Origin: Gammaproteobacteria bacterium
GTDB lineage: Bacteria > Pseudomonadota > Gammaproteobacteria > SZUA-21
NCBI GenBank assembly: GCA_003233075.1
Contig: QIKQ01000133.1
Span: 1-12,889 of the forward strand
Reading direction: 5' to 3'
Length of the DNA stretch: 12,889 nucleotides
Position 1 is the first letter of the stretch; each line of letters begins with the position of its first letter. Below the pieces are notes generated by a model. That model worked only from the letters and a program-made list of their open reading frames with translations. It did not search any database and was not told the DNA's origin. The position numbers and the translations under genes were made by a program. Shown one piece after another: positions 6,495-12,889 of the stretch.

Positions 6495-7079
6495 ATGTTA
6501 TTAATGATCGACAACTATGATTCTTTTACTTATAACCTAGTTCAATACTTTGGTGAGCTTGGTGTGGAAATCGAAGTTGTGCGTAATGATGAAATCTCAA
6601 TCGCTGAGATCGAAAAAAAAGCACCTAAGTATTTAGTCATTTCACCTGGGCCTTGTACGCCTAATGAGGCGGGTATTTCGGTCGAGGCGATTAAATATTT
6701 TGCGGGTAAAATTCCGATGCTGGGAGTGTGTTTAGGACACCAAAGTATTGGCCAGGCTTTTGGCGGTAAAATAATACACGCTAAGAAAATTATGCACGGT
6801 AAAACATCAAAAATGTTTCACAATAACAGCGGTGTTTTTACCGGCTTAAACAAGCCATTGGAAGCAACGCGTTATCATTCTTTGGTGATCGATAAGAATT
6901 CGCTGGCCGATTGTTTTGATATTACCGCGTGGACCGAAAATGCTCAAGGCGAAGTCGATGAAATTATGGGCGTGAAACATAAGACGCTTGATGTTGAAGG
7001 TGTGCAATTTCATCCTGAGTCAATTTTGACTGAGCAAGGTCATGATTTGTTAAGAAATTTTCTGGAAAAACGAAACTAG
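6495..7079 (+). CDS. trpG: Anthranilate synthase component II (glutamine amidotransferase)
   Basis: TrpG hydrolyses glutamine and passes ammonia to TrpE. The 194-residue class I amidotransferase shows GVCLGHQ with nucleophile C79, the oxyanion region SPGPCTPNEAG (50-60), and the His/Glu of the triad in FHPES (H173, E175). HGKTS and RYHSL are typical TrpG/PabA motifs. The start at ATG 6495 (MLLMIDNYDSF) matches TrpG proteins. The frame is open upstream through the repeat to 6417, but that extension is repeat sequence. A second Met at residue 4 is also possible. It may share 4-amino-4-deoxychorismate synthesis with PabB, as in some bacteria; this cannot be judged here. trpD follows after 90 bases. 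Confidence 0.97.
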   Translation: MLLMIDNYDSFTYNLVQYFGELGVEIEVVRNDEISIAEIEKKAPKYLVISPGPCTPNEAGISVEAIKYFAGKIPMLGVCLGHQSIGQAFGGKIIHAKKIMHGKTSKMFHNNSGVFTGLNKPLEATRYHSLVIDKNSLADCFDITAWTENAQGEVDEIMGVKHKTLDVEGVQFHPESILTEQGHDLLRNFLEKRN

Positions 7080-7169
7080 CTTAAAAATAGCGATCAAGAC
7101 AATTTCGTTAAAACGATGTATGCTAATTTAAAATTTTCACATCACTAATTAAAAACTTAAGGGTCTAAA

Positions 7170-8186
7170 ATGGACTTAGCTAGCGCGATAAAGGCGGTAA
7201 CCGAAAAAAAAGATTTAAGTTCCGATGATATGATCGATGTCATGCGTTTAATTATGACTGGCAAGGCAACGCCAGCACAAATAGGCGGATTTCTTATTGG
7301 ATTGCGCATGAAAGGCGAAACGGTTGATGAAATTTCAGCGGCGGCAGGTGTGATGCGTGGCCTTGCAGAGCATGTTGACATTGACAGTGAGCATTTGGTG
7401 GATACTTGTGGAACGGGTGGTGATGGCGCAAGTACCTTTAATATTTCGACGGCAAGTGCGTTTGTTGCTGCCGCGGCTGGTGCTCATGTTGCTAAGCATG
7501 GCAATCGATCTATTTCGAGCAAGTCAGGTAGTGCAGATTTATTAGAAGAGGCCGGTGTTAATCTAGATCTAAACCCGGATCAGGTCGCGCAGTGCGTCAA
7601 AAAATGTGGTGTCGGGTTTATGTTTGCCCCGAAACATCACAGTGCCATGAAACATGCGATTGGACCAAGAAAAGAAATGGCTGTTCGTACTCTCTTTAAT
7701 GTATTGGGGCCACTCACTAATCCCGCTGGTGCGCAGTCTCAGGTTTTAGGTGTTTTTAGTAAGGAACTGGTTGAGCCTTTGGCTCAAGTATTACAAAATC
7801 TAGGCAGCCGGCATGTTTTGGTCGTACATGCGGAAGATGGCATGGACGAAATTAGCATCGGCAGTCCGACCCATGTTTCCGAACTTCTTGATGGTAAAAT
7901 TACGAGTTACAGTATATCGCCAGAAAATTTTAATATGAAGATCGCAGATGTAGCAAAATTGACGGTTGATGGTCCTAAGCAAAGTTTAGCATTAATTAAG
8001 GAAATATTTTCTGGAAAGCAGGCTGCTGCTGCCGATATAGTTGCGTTGAATGCGGGTGCGGCGATATATGTCTGTGATTTAGTGAATGAGTTAGAGGACG
8101 GTGTTGCAAAGGCGCAAGAAATTCTAGCTAACGGCAGTGCGCAAAGTAAAATGGACGAATTTATTAAACTAACTAATTCGTTTTAA
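7170..8186 (+). CDS. trpD: Anthranilate phosphoribosyltransferase
   Basis: TrpD transfers phosphoribose from PRPP to anthranilate. The 338-residue protein has the usual length and motifs: the PRPP-binding GTGGDG (81-86), NISTASA (91-97), KHGNRS (109-114), SKSGSADLLE, the anthranilate-contact region FAPKHHSAMKHAIGPRKEM (about 152-170), and GMDEIS (metal-binding Asp-Glu). AAGGG sits 6 bases before the ATG. It is not fused to trpG, unlike the enterobacterial protein. It is separated from trpC by 10 bases, so the two are surely co-transcribed. Confidence 0.97.
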   Translation: MDLASAIKAVTEKKDLSSDDMIDVMRLIMTGKATPAQIGGFLIGLRMKGETVDEISAAAGVMRGLAEHVDIDSEHLVDTCGTGGDGASTFNISTASAFVAAAAGAHVAKHGNRSISSKSGSADLLEEAGVNLDLNPDQVAQCVKKCGVGFMFAPKHHSAMKHAIGPRKEMAVRTLFNVLGPLTNPAGAQSQVLGVFSKELVEPLAQVLQNLGSRHVLVVHAEDGMDEISIGSPTHVSELLDGKITSYSISPENFNMKIADVAKLTVDGPKQSLALIKEIFSGKQAAAADIVALNAGAAIYVCDLVNELEDGVAKAQEILANGSAQSKMDEFIKLTNSF

Positions 8187-8196
8187 GTAGTAGATT

Positions 8197-9012
8197 ATGT
8201 CAAACGATAAATCAATTCCAGAGACACCTGATATTCTAGTTAAAATTCTGAAGCGAAAGCGAGAAGAAATTCGAGTCGCAAAGGCTAGGGAAAATATTAA
8301 CGTTTTGACTCAGCGTGCCAAACTGGCCTCGCCTGTGCGTGGTTTTGTTAACGCGATCAAAGCAAAGCTTGAAAAAAACCAATCCGCTGTGATTGCGGAA
8401 ATAAAAAAGGCCTCGCCAAGCAAAGGCATTTTACGAGAAAATTTTGACCCGGTCGAGATTGCGAAAAGTTATGAACAAGCAGGAGCTGCTTGCCTTTCGG
8501 TATTAACGGACTTAGATTTTTTTCAAGGTAAGGAACAATATCTTATTGATGCTCGTAATGCCTGCCAGCTGCCGGTATTGCGCAAAGATTTTATGATTGA
8601 CCCTTATCAAGTCTACGAAGCGCGCGCCATGGCTGCGGATTGTATTTTGTTAATAGTAGCTGTTTTGAGTAGTACGCAAATGAGTGAACTGGCGACACTG
8701 GCGCAAGAACTGGCTATGGACGTGTTAGTTGAAGTGCATGATGAGAATGAGCTAGAAAGAGCATTAAAAATCCCTTTGCCACTGATTGGTATTAATAATC
8801 GTAATTTACGCACATTTGAAACCTCGCTTGATACGACAATTAAGCTACAAAAGAATATGATAGACGACCGAATCTTGGTGACGGAAAGTGGAATTCTAAA
8901 ACAAGAAGACGTCCAATTTATGCGTGATAATAATATTAATGCTTTCTTAGTTGGAGAGGCTTTTATGAAAAATGATAATCCAGGCGAAAAGTTAACAAGC
9001 CTGTTTAAATAA
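8197..9012 (+). CDS. trpC: Indole-3-glycerol phosphate synthase (monofunctional)
   Basis: TrpC closes the indole ring from carboxyphenylamino-deoxyribulose phosphate. The 271-residue TIM barrel shows AEIKKASPSKG (E68, K70), LRKDFMID (K130), VEVHDENEL (E179), GINNRNLRTF (N200) and TESGI (E230, S231), all active-site positions of the family. No TrpF domain is fused. The ribosome site is weak (AAGTAGTAG), and the 10-base gap to trpD suggests translational coupling. It ends 18 bases from the stop of the convergent crp gene with no clear terminator hairpin in between. Confidence 0.97.
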   Translation: MSNDKSIPETPDILVKILKRKREEIRVAKARENINVLTQRAKLASPVRGFVNAIKAKLEKNQSAVIAEIKKASPSKGILRENFDPVEIAKSYEQAGAACLSVLTDLDFFQGKEQYLIDARNACQLPVLRKDFMIDPYQVYEARAMAADCILLIVAVLSSTQMSELATLAQELAMDVLVEVHDENELERALKIPLPLIGINNRNLRTFETSLDTTIKLQKNMIDDRILVTESGILKQEDVQFMRDNNINAFLVGEAFMKNDNPGEKLTSLFK

Positions 9013-9030
9013 TTTTGCTTTTCTTAGTTT

Positions 9031-9675
9031 TTAGCGAGTGCCAAAAACAACGATCGTTTTGCCTTTTACGCTAATTAGATTTTGTTCTTCAAGTGATTTT
9101 AATACTCGGCCAACCATTTCTCTTGAGCAGCCAACAATTCGACCAATTTCCTGACGGGTAATTCGGATTTGCATACCATCAGGATGTGTCATCGCATCAG
9201 GCTCTTTGCATAAATCCAGTAAAGTACGAGCAACACGGCCAGTCACATCCAAGAAGGCTAGATCGCCAACCTTTCGACTGGTTTTGCGTAATCGAGTTGC
9301 CATTTGAGAGGCAAGAGCAAACAAAATACCTGCGTCTTTCTCAGCGAGTTGGCGATATCGAGCATAACTGATTTCTGCCATTTCACAGGAAGTTCTAGTT
9401 CGAACCCAGGCACTACGCGTAGATTCATCAAATAAACCCATTTCACCAAAAAAATCACCTGGATTTAAATAGGCGAGTACTATCTCGCGTCCGTCGGAAT
9501 CTTCGATTAGGACAGTGACGGAACCCTCTAATATATAATAAAGCACATCAGGTTGATCACCGGCATAGATAATGACACTTTTTTGCGGGTAGCGTCTTCT
9601 ATGACAGTGCTCTAAAAACTTGTCAATCGATGTACTGCCGCTGCCGCTGTCATTGATTTGGGGTAATTTAGCCAT
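9031..9675 (-). CDS. crp: cAMP-dependent transcription regulator Crp/Vfr
   Basis: A 214-residue CRP-family activator, very close to E. coli Crp and Pseudomonas Vfr. The cAMP pocket is intact: FFGEMGLFDE (G77, E78) and RSAWVRT (R87, S88), with T132-S133 at the dimer-helix end contacting the nucleotide. The C-terminal winged helix carries TRQEIGRIVGCSREMVGRVLK, with recognition-helix R185, E186 and R190, so it should bind the TGTGA-N6-TCACA type site. The conserved tail ends KTIVVFGTR. AGGA directly abuts the ATG, an unusually close ribosome site; GGGAC lies a little further upstream. It is divergent from the osmC-like gene, matching the E. coli crp-yhfA pairing. Confidence 0.96.
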   Translation of the reverse strand: MAKLPQINDSGSGSTSIDKFLEHCHRRRYPQKSVIIYAGDQPDVLYYILEGSVTVLIEDSDGREIVLAYLNPGDFFGEMGLFDESTRSAWVRTRTSCEMAEISYARYRQLAEKDAGILFALASQMATRLRKTSRKVGDLAFLDVTGRVARTLLDLCKEPDAMTHPDGMQIRITRQEIGRIVGCSREMVGRVLKSLEEQNLISVKGKTIVVFGTR

Positions 9676-10087
9676 TCCTGTTGTCCCTTTATCTCACTAG
9701 TGTGTTGATTAAACATAATACACTAAATCATTGAATATCAGTAATTTAGATGGACCACCCTAGTTTAGACTGGTTTAGGCAAAAATTAAATTATTTTTAA
9801 CCTGCTCTCTGTTAAGTATATGCTTGAGTTGAGTATTCGCTAAGCGCGTTAAGAGCAAAAGTCAGCCAAAAGTCTGCGTAGGTATATTAAAATTCAAAAT
9901 TAAATTGCTTAGACTATGTTAACCTTAGCCGCGAATTTTAGATAGCAATATTAGGTGTTTAAAAATTGGACGTTTTGTACTTGAGAAATCACCGGAAATT
10001 TTACCGATCATCTATCATCAGTTAAATAGACTTATTAGAAAAGCATGTGATAGTGTTAAATAATATAGAATCGAAAGAAAGCAGAGC
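9676..10087. promoter_or_regulatory. Divergent crp / osmC-like intergenic region (412 bases)
   Basis: This is an AT-rich stretch with no convincing reading frame or known RNA. It must carry the promoters of both neighbours. A dyad TAGTGT (9698-9703) and ACACTA (9720-9725) with a 16-base spacer lies close to the crp start and could be an operator. Its half-sites do not fit the TGTGA-N6-TCACA spacing. TTAAC (9797-9801) and GTTAA (9811-9815) form another small dyad. A single TGTGA half-site is at about 10046. I see no confident -35/-10 pair for either gene. Confidence 0.5.
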
Positions 10088-10510
10088 ATGAAAGCAAAAA
10101 TATCTTGGGTAGAAGCAGCTGAGTTTTTAACAGAGTCTGGCACTGGACATAAGATCACCACTGACGGTTCAGAAGAATTTGGTGGAAAAAATAAAGGTCC
10201 TCGGCCAATGGAATTATTACTCCTGGGCATGGGTTCGTGTACTGCGTTTGATGTAGTATTGATTTTAAAACGCAGCCGCCAAGAAGTGACTGCATGCATC
10301 GTTGAAATAGAGGCTGAGCGGGCCGAAACAGAGCCCAAGGTATTTACTAAAATAAAAAATCATTTTATTGTTAGTGGCAGAAACTTGTCGGCTGACAAAG
10401 TTGAGCGAGCTATTAAACTTTCAGCAGAAAAATATTGTTCAGCTTCAATTATGTTAGGCAAGACGGCTGAAATTGAACATGATTTTGAAATTATCGAATC
10501 GGATGGCTAA
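10088..10510 (+). CDS. OsmC/Ohr family protein, YhfA-like
   Basis: The 140-residue protein belongs to the OsmC/Ohr fold, whose characterised members reduce organic hydroperoxides through two cysteines. Both are in the expected places: C51 in GMGSCTAFDV and C117 in KYCSAS. RPMELLLLGMGSC (39-51) is the family core helix, with E42 conserved. By sequence and by position next to crp it matches the YhfA subgroup, whose substrate is not established, so peroxidase activity is inferred. The ATG at 10088 is preceded by a purine-rich AAAGAAAGCAGAG. speD follows after 51 bases, and the two may be co-transcribed. Confidence 0.88.
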   Translation: MKAKISWVEAAEFLTESGTGHKITTDGSEEFGGKNKGPRPMELLLLGMGSCTAFDVVLILKRSRQEVTACIVEIEAERAETEPKVFTKIKNHFIVSGRNLSADKVERAIKLSAEKYCSASIMLGKTAEIEHDFEIIESDG

Positions 10511-10561
10511 AACTTATGTTTGAGTTGGTTTTTACGGGCAATTAGGCAATAGGAGGATTGT

Positions 10562-11413
10562 GTGGCTAAACTAAGAAAACTAAAGCTACAAGGCTTTAAC
10601 AATCTAACCAAAACCCTGAGTTTTAATATTTATGATGTTTGTTATGCTGAAACTCCTCAGCAGAAACAAGAATACATTGATTATATTGATGAGGCTTACA
10701 ACGCTGATCGATTAAAAATTATTATCGAAAAAGTGGTTGATATTATTGGCGCTAAGATTCTAAATATAGCCCATCAAGATTATGACCCTATGGGCGCCAG
10801 TGTAACGGTTTTAATTTGTGAAGAGACAGAGCCAAGCAATTCGCAAAATGATGATTTAGCATTTTCGAATTTGAGTGCTAAAAATTGTAAATTAGAATCA
10901 GACACCATTTTAGCTCATTTAGATAAAAGCCATGTCACCGTGCATACTTATCCTGAAAGTCATCCTGATGATGGCATTTCCACTTTTCGTGCTGATATTG
11001 ATGTGTCGACCTGTGGCACGACCTCGCCATTAAACACACTTAATTATTTAATCAGTAGTTTTGAATCAGATATCATCACACTAGATTATCGAGTTCGTGG
11101 TTTTACGCGTGATGTTAATGGTAAAAAACATTATATAGATCACAAAATCAACTCTATTCAAAATTATTTGTCGCGCAGTATCCAAAAAAAATATCAAATG
11201 ACTGACGTTAATGTTTACCAAGAAAATATATTTCATACCAAAATGATATTGAAGGAATTTGATTTAGATAATTATTTGTTTGGCATGGAAGTACAAGATT
11301 TAACTGAAGAGCAACAATTGAGACTGCGTAAAAAATTGTTTAGAGAAATGATTGAAATATTTTACGGCCGAAATGTGACGGCACAAGAAGTGGGAGAGCC
11401 TTTAACGTTTTAA
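10562..11413 (+). CDS. speD: S-adenosylmethionine decarboxylase proenzyme (E. coli type)
   Basis: SpeD makes decarboxylated S-adenosylmethionine, the aminopropyl donor for spermidine. The 283-residue proenzyme is of the long bacterial class, close to the roughly 264-residue E. coli protein. Autocleavage at K122-S123 in LDKSHVTVHTYPESHP would give a beta chain and an alpha chain with a pyruvoyl cofactor from S123. Downstream FRADIDVSTCGTTSPLNTL holds the conserved catalytic C151. The start is GTG, supported by a perfect AGGAGG at 10551-10556, 5 bases upstream. No speE partner is in the window. The stop is 8 bases from a large perfect inverted repeat. Confidence 0.96.
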   Translation: MAKLRKLKLQGFNNLTKTLSFNIYDVCYAETPQQKQEYIDYIDEAYNADRLKIIIEKVVDIIGAKILNIAHQDYDPMGASVTVLICEETEPSNSQNDDLAFSNLSAKNCKLESDTILAHLDKSHVTVHTYPESHPDDGISTFRADIDVSTCGTTSPLNTLNYLISSFESDIITLDYRVRGFTRDVNGKKHYIDHKINSIQNYLSRSIQKKYQMTDVNVYQENIFHTKMILKEFDLDNYLFGMEVQDLTEEQQLRLRKKLFREMIEIFYGRNVTAQEVGEPLTF

Positions 11414-11421
11414 CTGTCGTT

Positions 11422-11517
11422 TATGAAGGTGCCTGACCCCCACATAGTATCAGGTTCAATAACATAATAGGTGAAGTTGTTACACCTGATACTATGTGGG
11501 GGTCAGGCACCTTCATA
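11422..11517. repeat. Perfect 34-bp inverted repeat (hairpin) between speD and coq7
   Basis: The 34-base arm at 11422-11455 (outer end TATGAAGGTGCCTGACCCCC) is the exact reverse complement of 11484-11517, around a 28-base loop. It lies 8 bases from each of the convergent stop codons of speD and coq7, so it can fold in the transcript of either gene. No T-run follows on either strand, so it is not a classical intrinsic terminator. Perfect arm identity points to a recent or actively maintained palindrome, possibly a MITE-like or REP-class element. Confidence 0.9.
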
Positions 11518-11525
11518 GAGTACCC

Positions 11526-12206
11526 TTATAGCCAATAGCTTGTTTTAGTCATCGTTTTTGAGCCTAGAGACATAATTTTTTTTATCAATTTTGGTAAATC
11601 TGCGGCGCCAGACTCATTCGCTAAGCTTGCATGTTTCGCTTCATCTATTTTCATTTGTTCAATTATGGCACGGCTTTTTTTGTCCTTTTCAGGTAGCTTT
11701 TTTAAGTGTGTTTGCAGATGATCGACTACTTGTTTCTCTGTTTCTTCGAGAAACCCTAAGCTCCATTTGTCTCCCAAAGCACCGGCTAGAACCCCGATAG
11801 CAAAAGACCCACTGTACCAAAGTGGATTAAGATAACTCGTATGGCTGTCCAAATCGGTAATTCTTTGCTTGCACCAATTTAAATGATCATTTTCTTCATT
11901 TGATGCCGTTTGCATAGTATCTCTCACTTTTGCATCGCGTGCAGTAAGTGCTTGGCCTTGATATAAGGCTTGGGCGCAGACTTCACCGCAATGATTAACT
12001 CGCATGAGAGCGGCGCTGTGTTTTTTTTCTGATTCGGATAATTCAGTCGAGGTTTCTTGCTCAGAATTGCTAGTATCATTATTGGAGTTAATGGCATCGG
12101 CTGGATTGGCTCGTCCAGTTGATGCAGGTCGACCAAAAAGCGTGCGTAAACCAACGTCTACACTTACTATCACCTGATCGATTAAGGTATAATTTCTTTG
12201 TTTCAT
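11526..12206 (-). CDS. coq7: 3-demethoxyubiquinol 3-hydroxylase (Coq7, diiron)
   Basis: Coq7 catalyses a late hydroxylation of the ubiquinone ring at the membrane. The 226-residue protein has the ferritin-like diiron ligands in both repeats: E75 in NHCGEVCAQALYQGQAL, E105 and H108 in EENDHL, E157 in EETEKQV, then E189 and H192 in DEAKHA. The C-terminus MTKTSYWL matches Pseudomonas homologues. A low-complexity Ser/Asn/Glu-rich stretch (about 36-60) is longer than in P. aeruginosa. I prefer ATG 12206, where homology begins. In-frame ATG 12218 adds MLIP. Neither has a visible ribosome site, and a 37-bp inverted repeat begins 24 bases upstream. Confidence 0.95.
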   Translation of the reverse strand: MKQRNYTLIDQVIVSVDVGLRTLFGRPASTGRANPADAINSNNDTSNSEQETSTELSESEKKHSAALMRVNHCGEVCAQALYQGQALTARDAKVRDTMQTASNEENDHLNWCKQRITDLDSHTSYLNPLWYSGSFAIGVLAGALGDKWSLGFLEETEKQVVDHLQTHLKKLPEKDKKSRAIIEQMKIDEAKHASLANESGAADLPKLIKKIMSLGSKTMTKTSYWL

Positions 12207-12229
12207 AGGGATAAGCATAAGATAGCTTG

Positions 12230-12320
12230 GGTGCCGTGTCTACGATTAGGTGATGTTTTTACAAATGCATATGACATGTAATTATTTGTAAAAACATCAC
12301 CTAATCGTAGACACGGCACC
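12230..12320. repeat. Perfect 37-bp inverted repeat (hairpin) between coq7 and ferredoxin
   Basis: The arm 12230-12266 (outer end GGTGCCGTGTCTACGATTAG) is the exact reverse complement of 12284-12320, with a 17-base loop. It fills most of the divergent gap, leaving about 23 bases to the coq7 start and 31 to the ferredoxin start. Both genes therefore have the same 37 bases facing them. On the + strand TTTACA (12258-12263) and AATTAT (12280-12285), 16 bases apart, form a possible promoter inside the palindrome. Confidence 0.9.
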
Positions 12321-12351
12321 TCGGCCGCAAAATAAAGAGTAGCGCAAGAGT

Positions 12352-12663
12352 ATGTCGTACTATAAATATCATGTTTTTTTCTGTACTAATAAGCGTACCG
12401 ATGGTCGAGACTGTTGTCAGGATTTCGATGCCAAGCATATGCGTGACTATGTAAAATCGAAAATCAAAAAAGCAGGCTTAGCAGGGCAGGGAGGCGTACG
12501 CATTAATACAGGCGGTTGCCTCGATCGATGTGAACTTGGCCCAGTGTTGGTCATTTATCCAGAAGCAGTTTGGTACACCTATGTCGATAAAGAAGATTTA
12601 GATGAGATAGTTAATCAACACTTACAGCAAGATAAAATCGTCGAACGTTTACTCATAAAATAA
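12352..12663 (+). CDS. Thioredoxin-like [2Fe-2S] ferredoxin
   Basis: The 103-residue protein matches the small thioredoxin-fold ferredoxin family (COG3411 type). Likely cluster ligands are C11 in HVFFCTNKR, C21 or C22 in DGRDCC, and C56 and C60 in NTGGCLDRCELGP. The last motif with a following P-V-L-V-I-Y-P strand is diagnostic. These proteins carry a [2Fe-2S] cluster; the electron partner is unknown. Only a weak AAGAG precedes the ATG. It diverges from coq7 across a perfect palindrome; a shared role in a redox pathway is inference. Confidence 0.88.
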   Translation: MSYYKYHVFFCTNKRTDGRDCCQDFDAKHMRDYVKSKIKKAGLAGQGGVRINTGGCLDRCELGPVLVIYPEAVWYTYVDKEDLDEIVNQHLQQDKIVERLLIK

Positions 12664-12675
12664 ACTCAGCCCGCT

Positions 12676-12710
12676 GTAGCCCGGATGAGCGAAGCGGAAT
12701 CCGGGACGAA
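12676..12710 (+). repeat. REP-like palindrome GTAGCCCGGAT...ATCCGGG
   Basis: A GTAG head (12676-12679) is followed by CCCGGAT (12680-12686) and its perfect complement ATCCGGG (12699-12705), around GAGCGAAGCGGA, then GACGAA. This GTAGCCCGGATGAGCGNAGCGG form is a widespread intergenic repeat in proteobacteria. It begins 13 bases after the ferredoxin stop, so it may also act as an mRNA 3' structure. Confidence 0.7.
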
Positions 12711-12730
12711 GTCAGTAGTTATATTCGACA

Positions 12731-12755
12731 GGCCGTTCGCGAAGCGAACTAGGCC
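12731..12755. repeat. Small palindrome GTTCGC-GAA-GCGAAC
   Basis: GTTCGC (12735-12740) and GCGAAC (12744-12749) form a perfect 6-bp stem with a GAA loop, flanked by GGCC on both sides (12731-12734 and 12752-12755). It is one of a cluster of palindromes filling the right edge. Confidence 0.5.
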
Positions 12756-12793
12756 AAGTCGGTAACAATTAATTGAGGCAGGATGAAGCGTCT

Positions 12794-12809
12794 GAACGCG
12801 AAAGCGTTC
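12794..12809. repeat. Small palindrome GAACGC-GAAA-GCGTTC
   Basis: A perfect 6-bp stem (12794-12799 with 12804-12809) closed by a GAAA loop, a stable GNRA tetraloop if transcribed. Confidence 0.5.
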
Positions 12810-12817
12810 GGGACTAC

Positions 12818-12880
12818 CTCCTAAATCGCCAAAGTCGTTGCGAACCTGAGCAAAGCGAACGGTGTGGCAATCTCCTAAAT
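12818..12880 (-). repeat. Interspersed GAGATTGCC...GCAACGAC-type repeat
   Basis: Read on the minus strand, 12834-12875 runs GGAGATTGCC, then TTCGCTTTGCTC, then TTCGCAACGAC. This resembles the widespread bacterial repeat of the form GATTGC-x-TCGCTTCGCTCCTCGCAATGAC, recognised from general memory rather than a search. The 9-base sequence CTCCTAAAT occurs on both sides (12818-12826 and 12872-12880) and could be a target duplication or part of the repeat. No gene is recognisable from 12664 to the window end. Confidence 0.45.
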
Positions 12881-12889
12881 TCAATTGTT

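Noticed and set aside
10044..10064. Crp binding site upstream of the osmC-like gene
   Set aside because: Only one TGTGA half-site is present; the second half does not match TCACA.
10018..10338. Minus-strand frame of 106 residues opposite the osmC-like gene
   Set aside because: It lies antisense to a well-supported OsmC-family gene and resembles no family.
11422..11517. Classical rho-independent bidirectional terminator
   Set aside because: The stem is long and perfect but no T-run follows on either strand. A role in ending transcripts remains possible but is not shown by the sequence.
11591..11800. Plus-strand frame opposite coq7
   Set aside because: Antisense to conserved Coq7 coding sequence including diiron ligands; no signals of its own.

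Overview
The window reads as chromosomal DNA of an AT-leaning (roughly 40% G+C by eye) gammaproteobacterium. The protein sequences and gene order resemble the Pseudomonas-type arrangement closely: rpe-gph-trpE, then trpG-trpD-trpC, then a Crp/Vfr regulator, an OsmC-family protein, speD, coq7 and a small [2Fe-2S] ferredoxin. I cannot name the genus. All genes seen are housekeeping genes, and none looks truncated or frameshifted. The unusual content lies between the genes.

Layout. Positions 1-218 hold no recognisable gene, only imperfect palindromes. A membrane-anchored J-domain co-chaperone (djlA, +) converges on a four-helix CopD-like membrane protein (-), with a pair of REP-like palindromes between them. 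Next comes a DUF3530 alpha/beta-hydrolase-like exported protein (-). From 3009 the + strand carries rpe and gph (pentose phosphate and phosphoglycolate metabolism), a candidate tryptophan leader peptide with two Trp codons, trpE, a 408-base repeat block, and trpG-trpD-trpC. trpE and trpG give anthranilate synthase, trpD adds phosphoribosyl and trpC closes the indole ring. trpC converges on crp (-). A 412-base AT-rich region separates crp from the divergent osmC-like gene and speD (polyamine synthesis). speD converges on coq7 (ubiquinone hydroxylase, -), and coq7 diverges from the ferredoxin gene. The last 226 bases are a cluster of small palindromic repeats.

Points of interest. (1) There are two long, perfect inverted repeats: 34-bp arms between the stops of speD and coq7, and 37-bp arms between the starts of coq7 and the ferredoxin gene. 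Both begin GGTGCC at the outer end and look like two members of one mobile or palindromic class. (2) The trpE-trpG junction holds a tandemly duplicated composite element whose copies differ in the number of AAACTTG heptamers (about 15 against 1-2). The trpE stop codon lies inside a REP-like GTAG head, and the trpG start lies 4 bases after the last repeat copy. In P. aeruginosa the same junction carries the R/F pyocin cluster. (3) REP-like GTAG-headed palindromes occur at several intergenic sites. (4) A short reading frame with closely spaced Trp codons precedes trpE. I found no CRISPR array, defence system, tRNA, rRNA or transposase gene, and nothing I would call a new multi-gene system.
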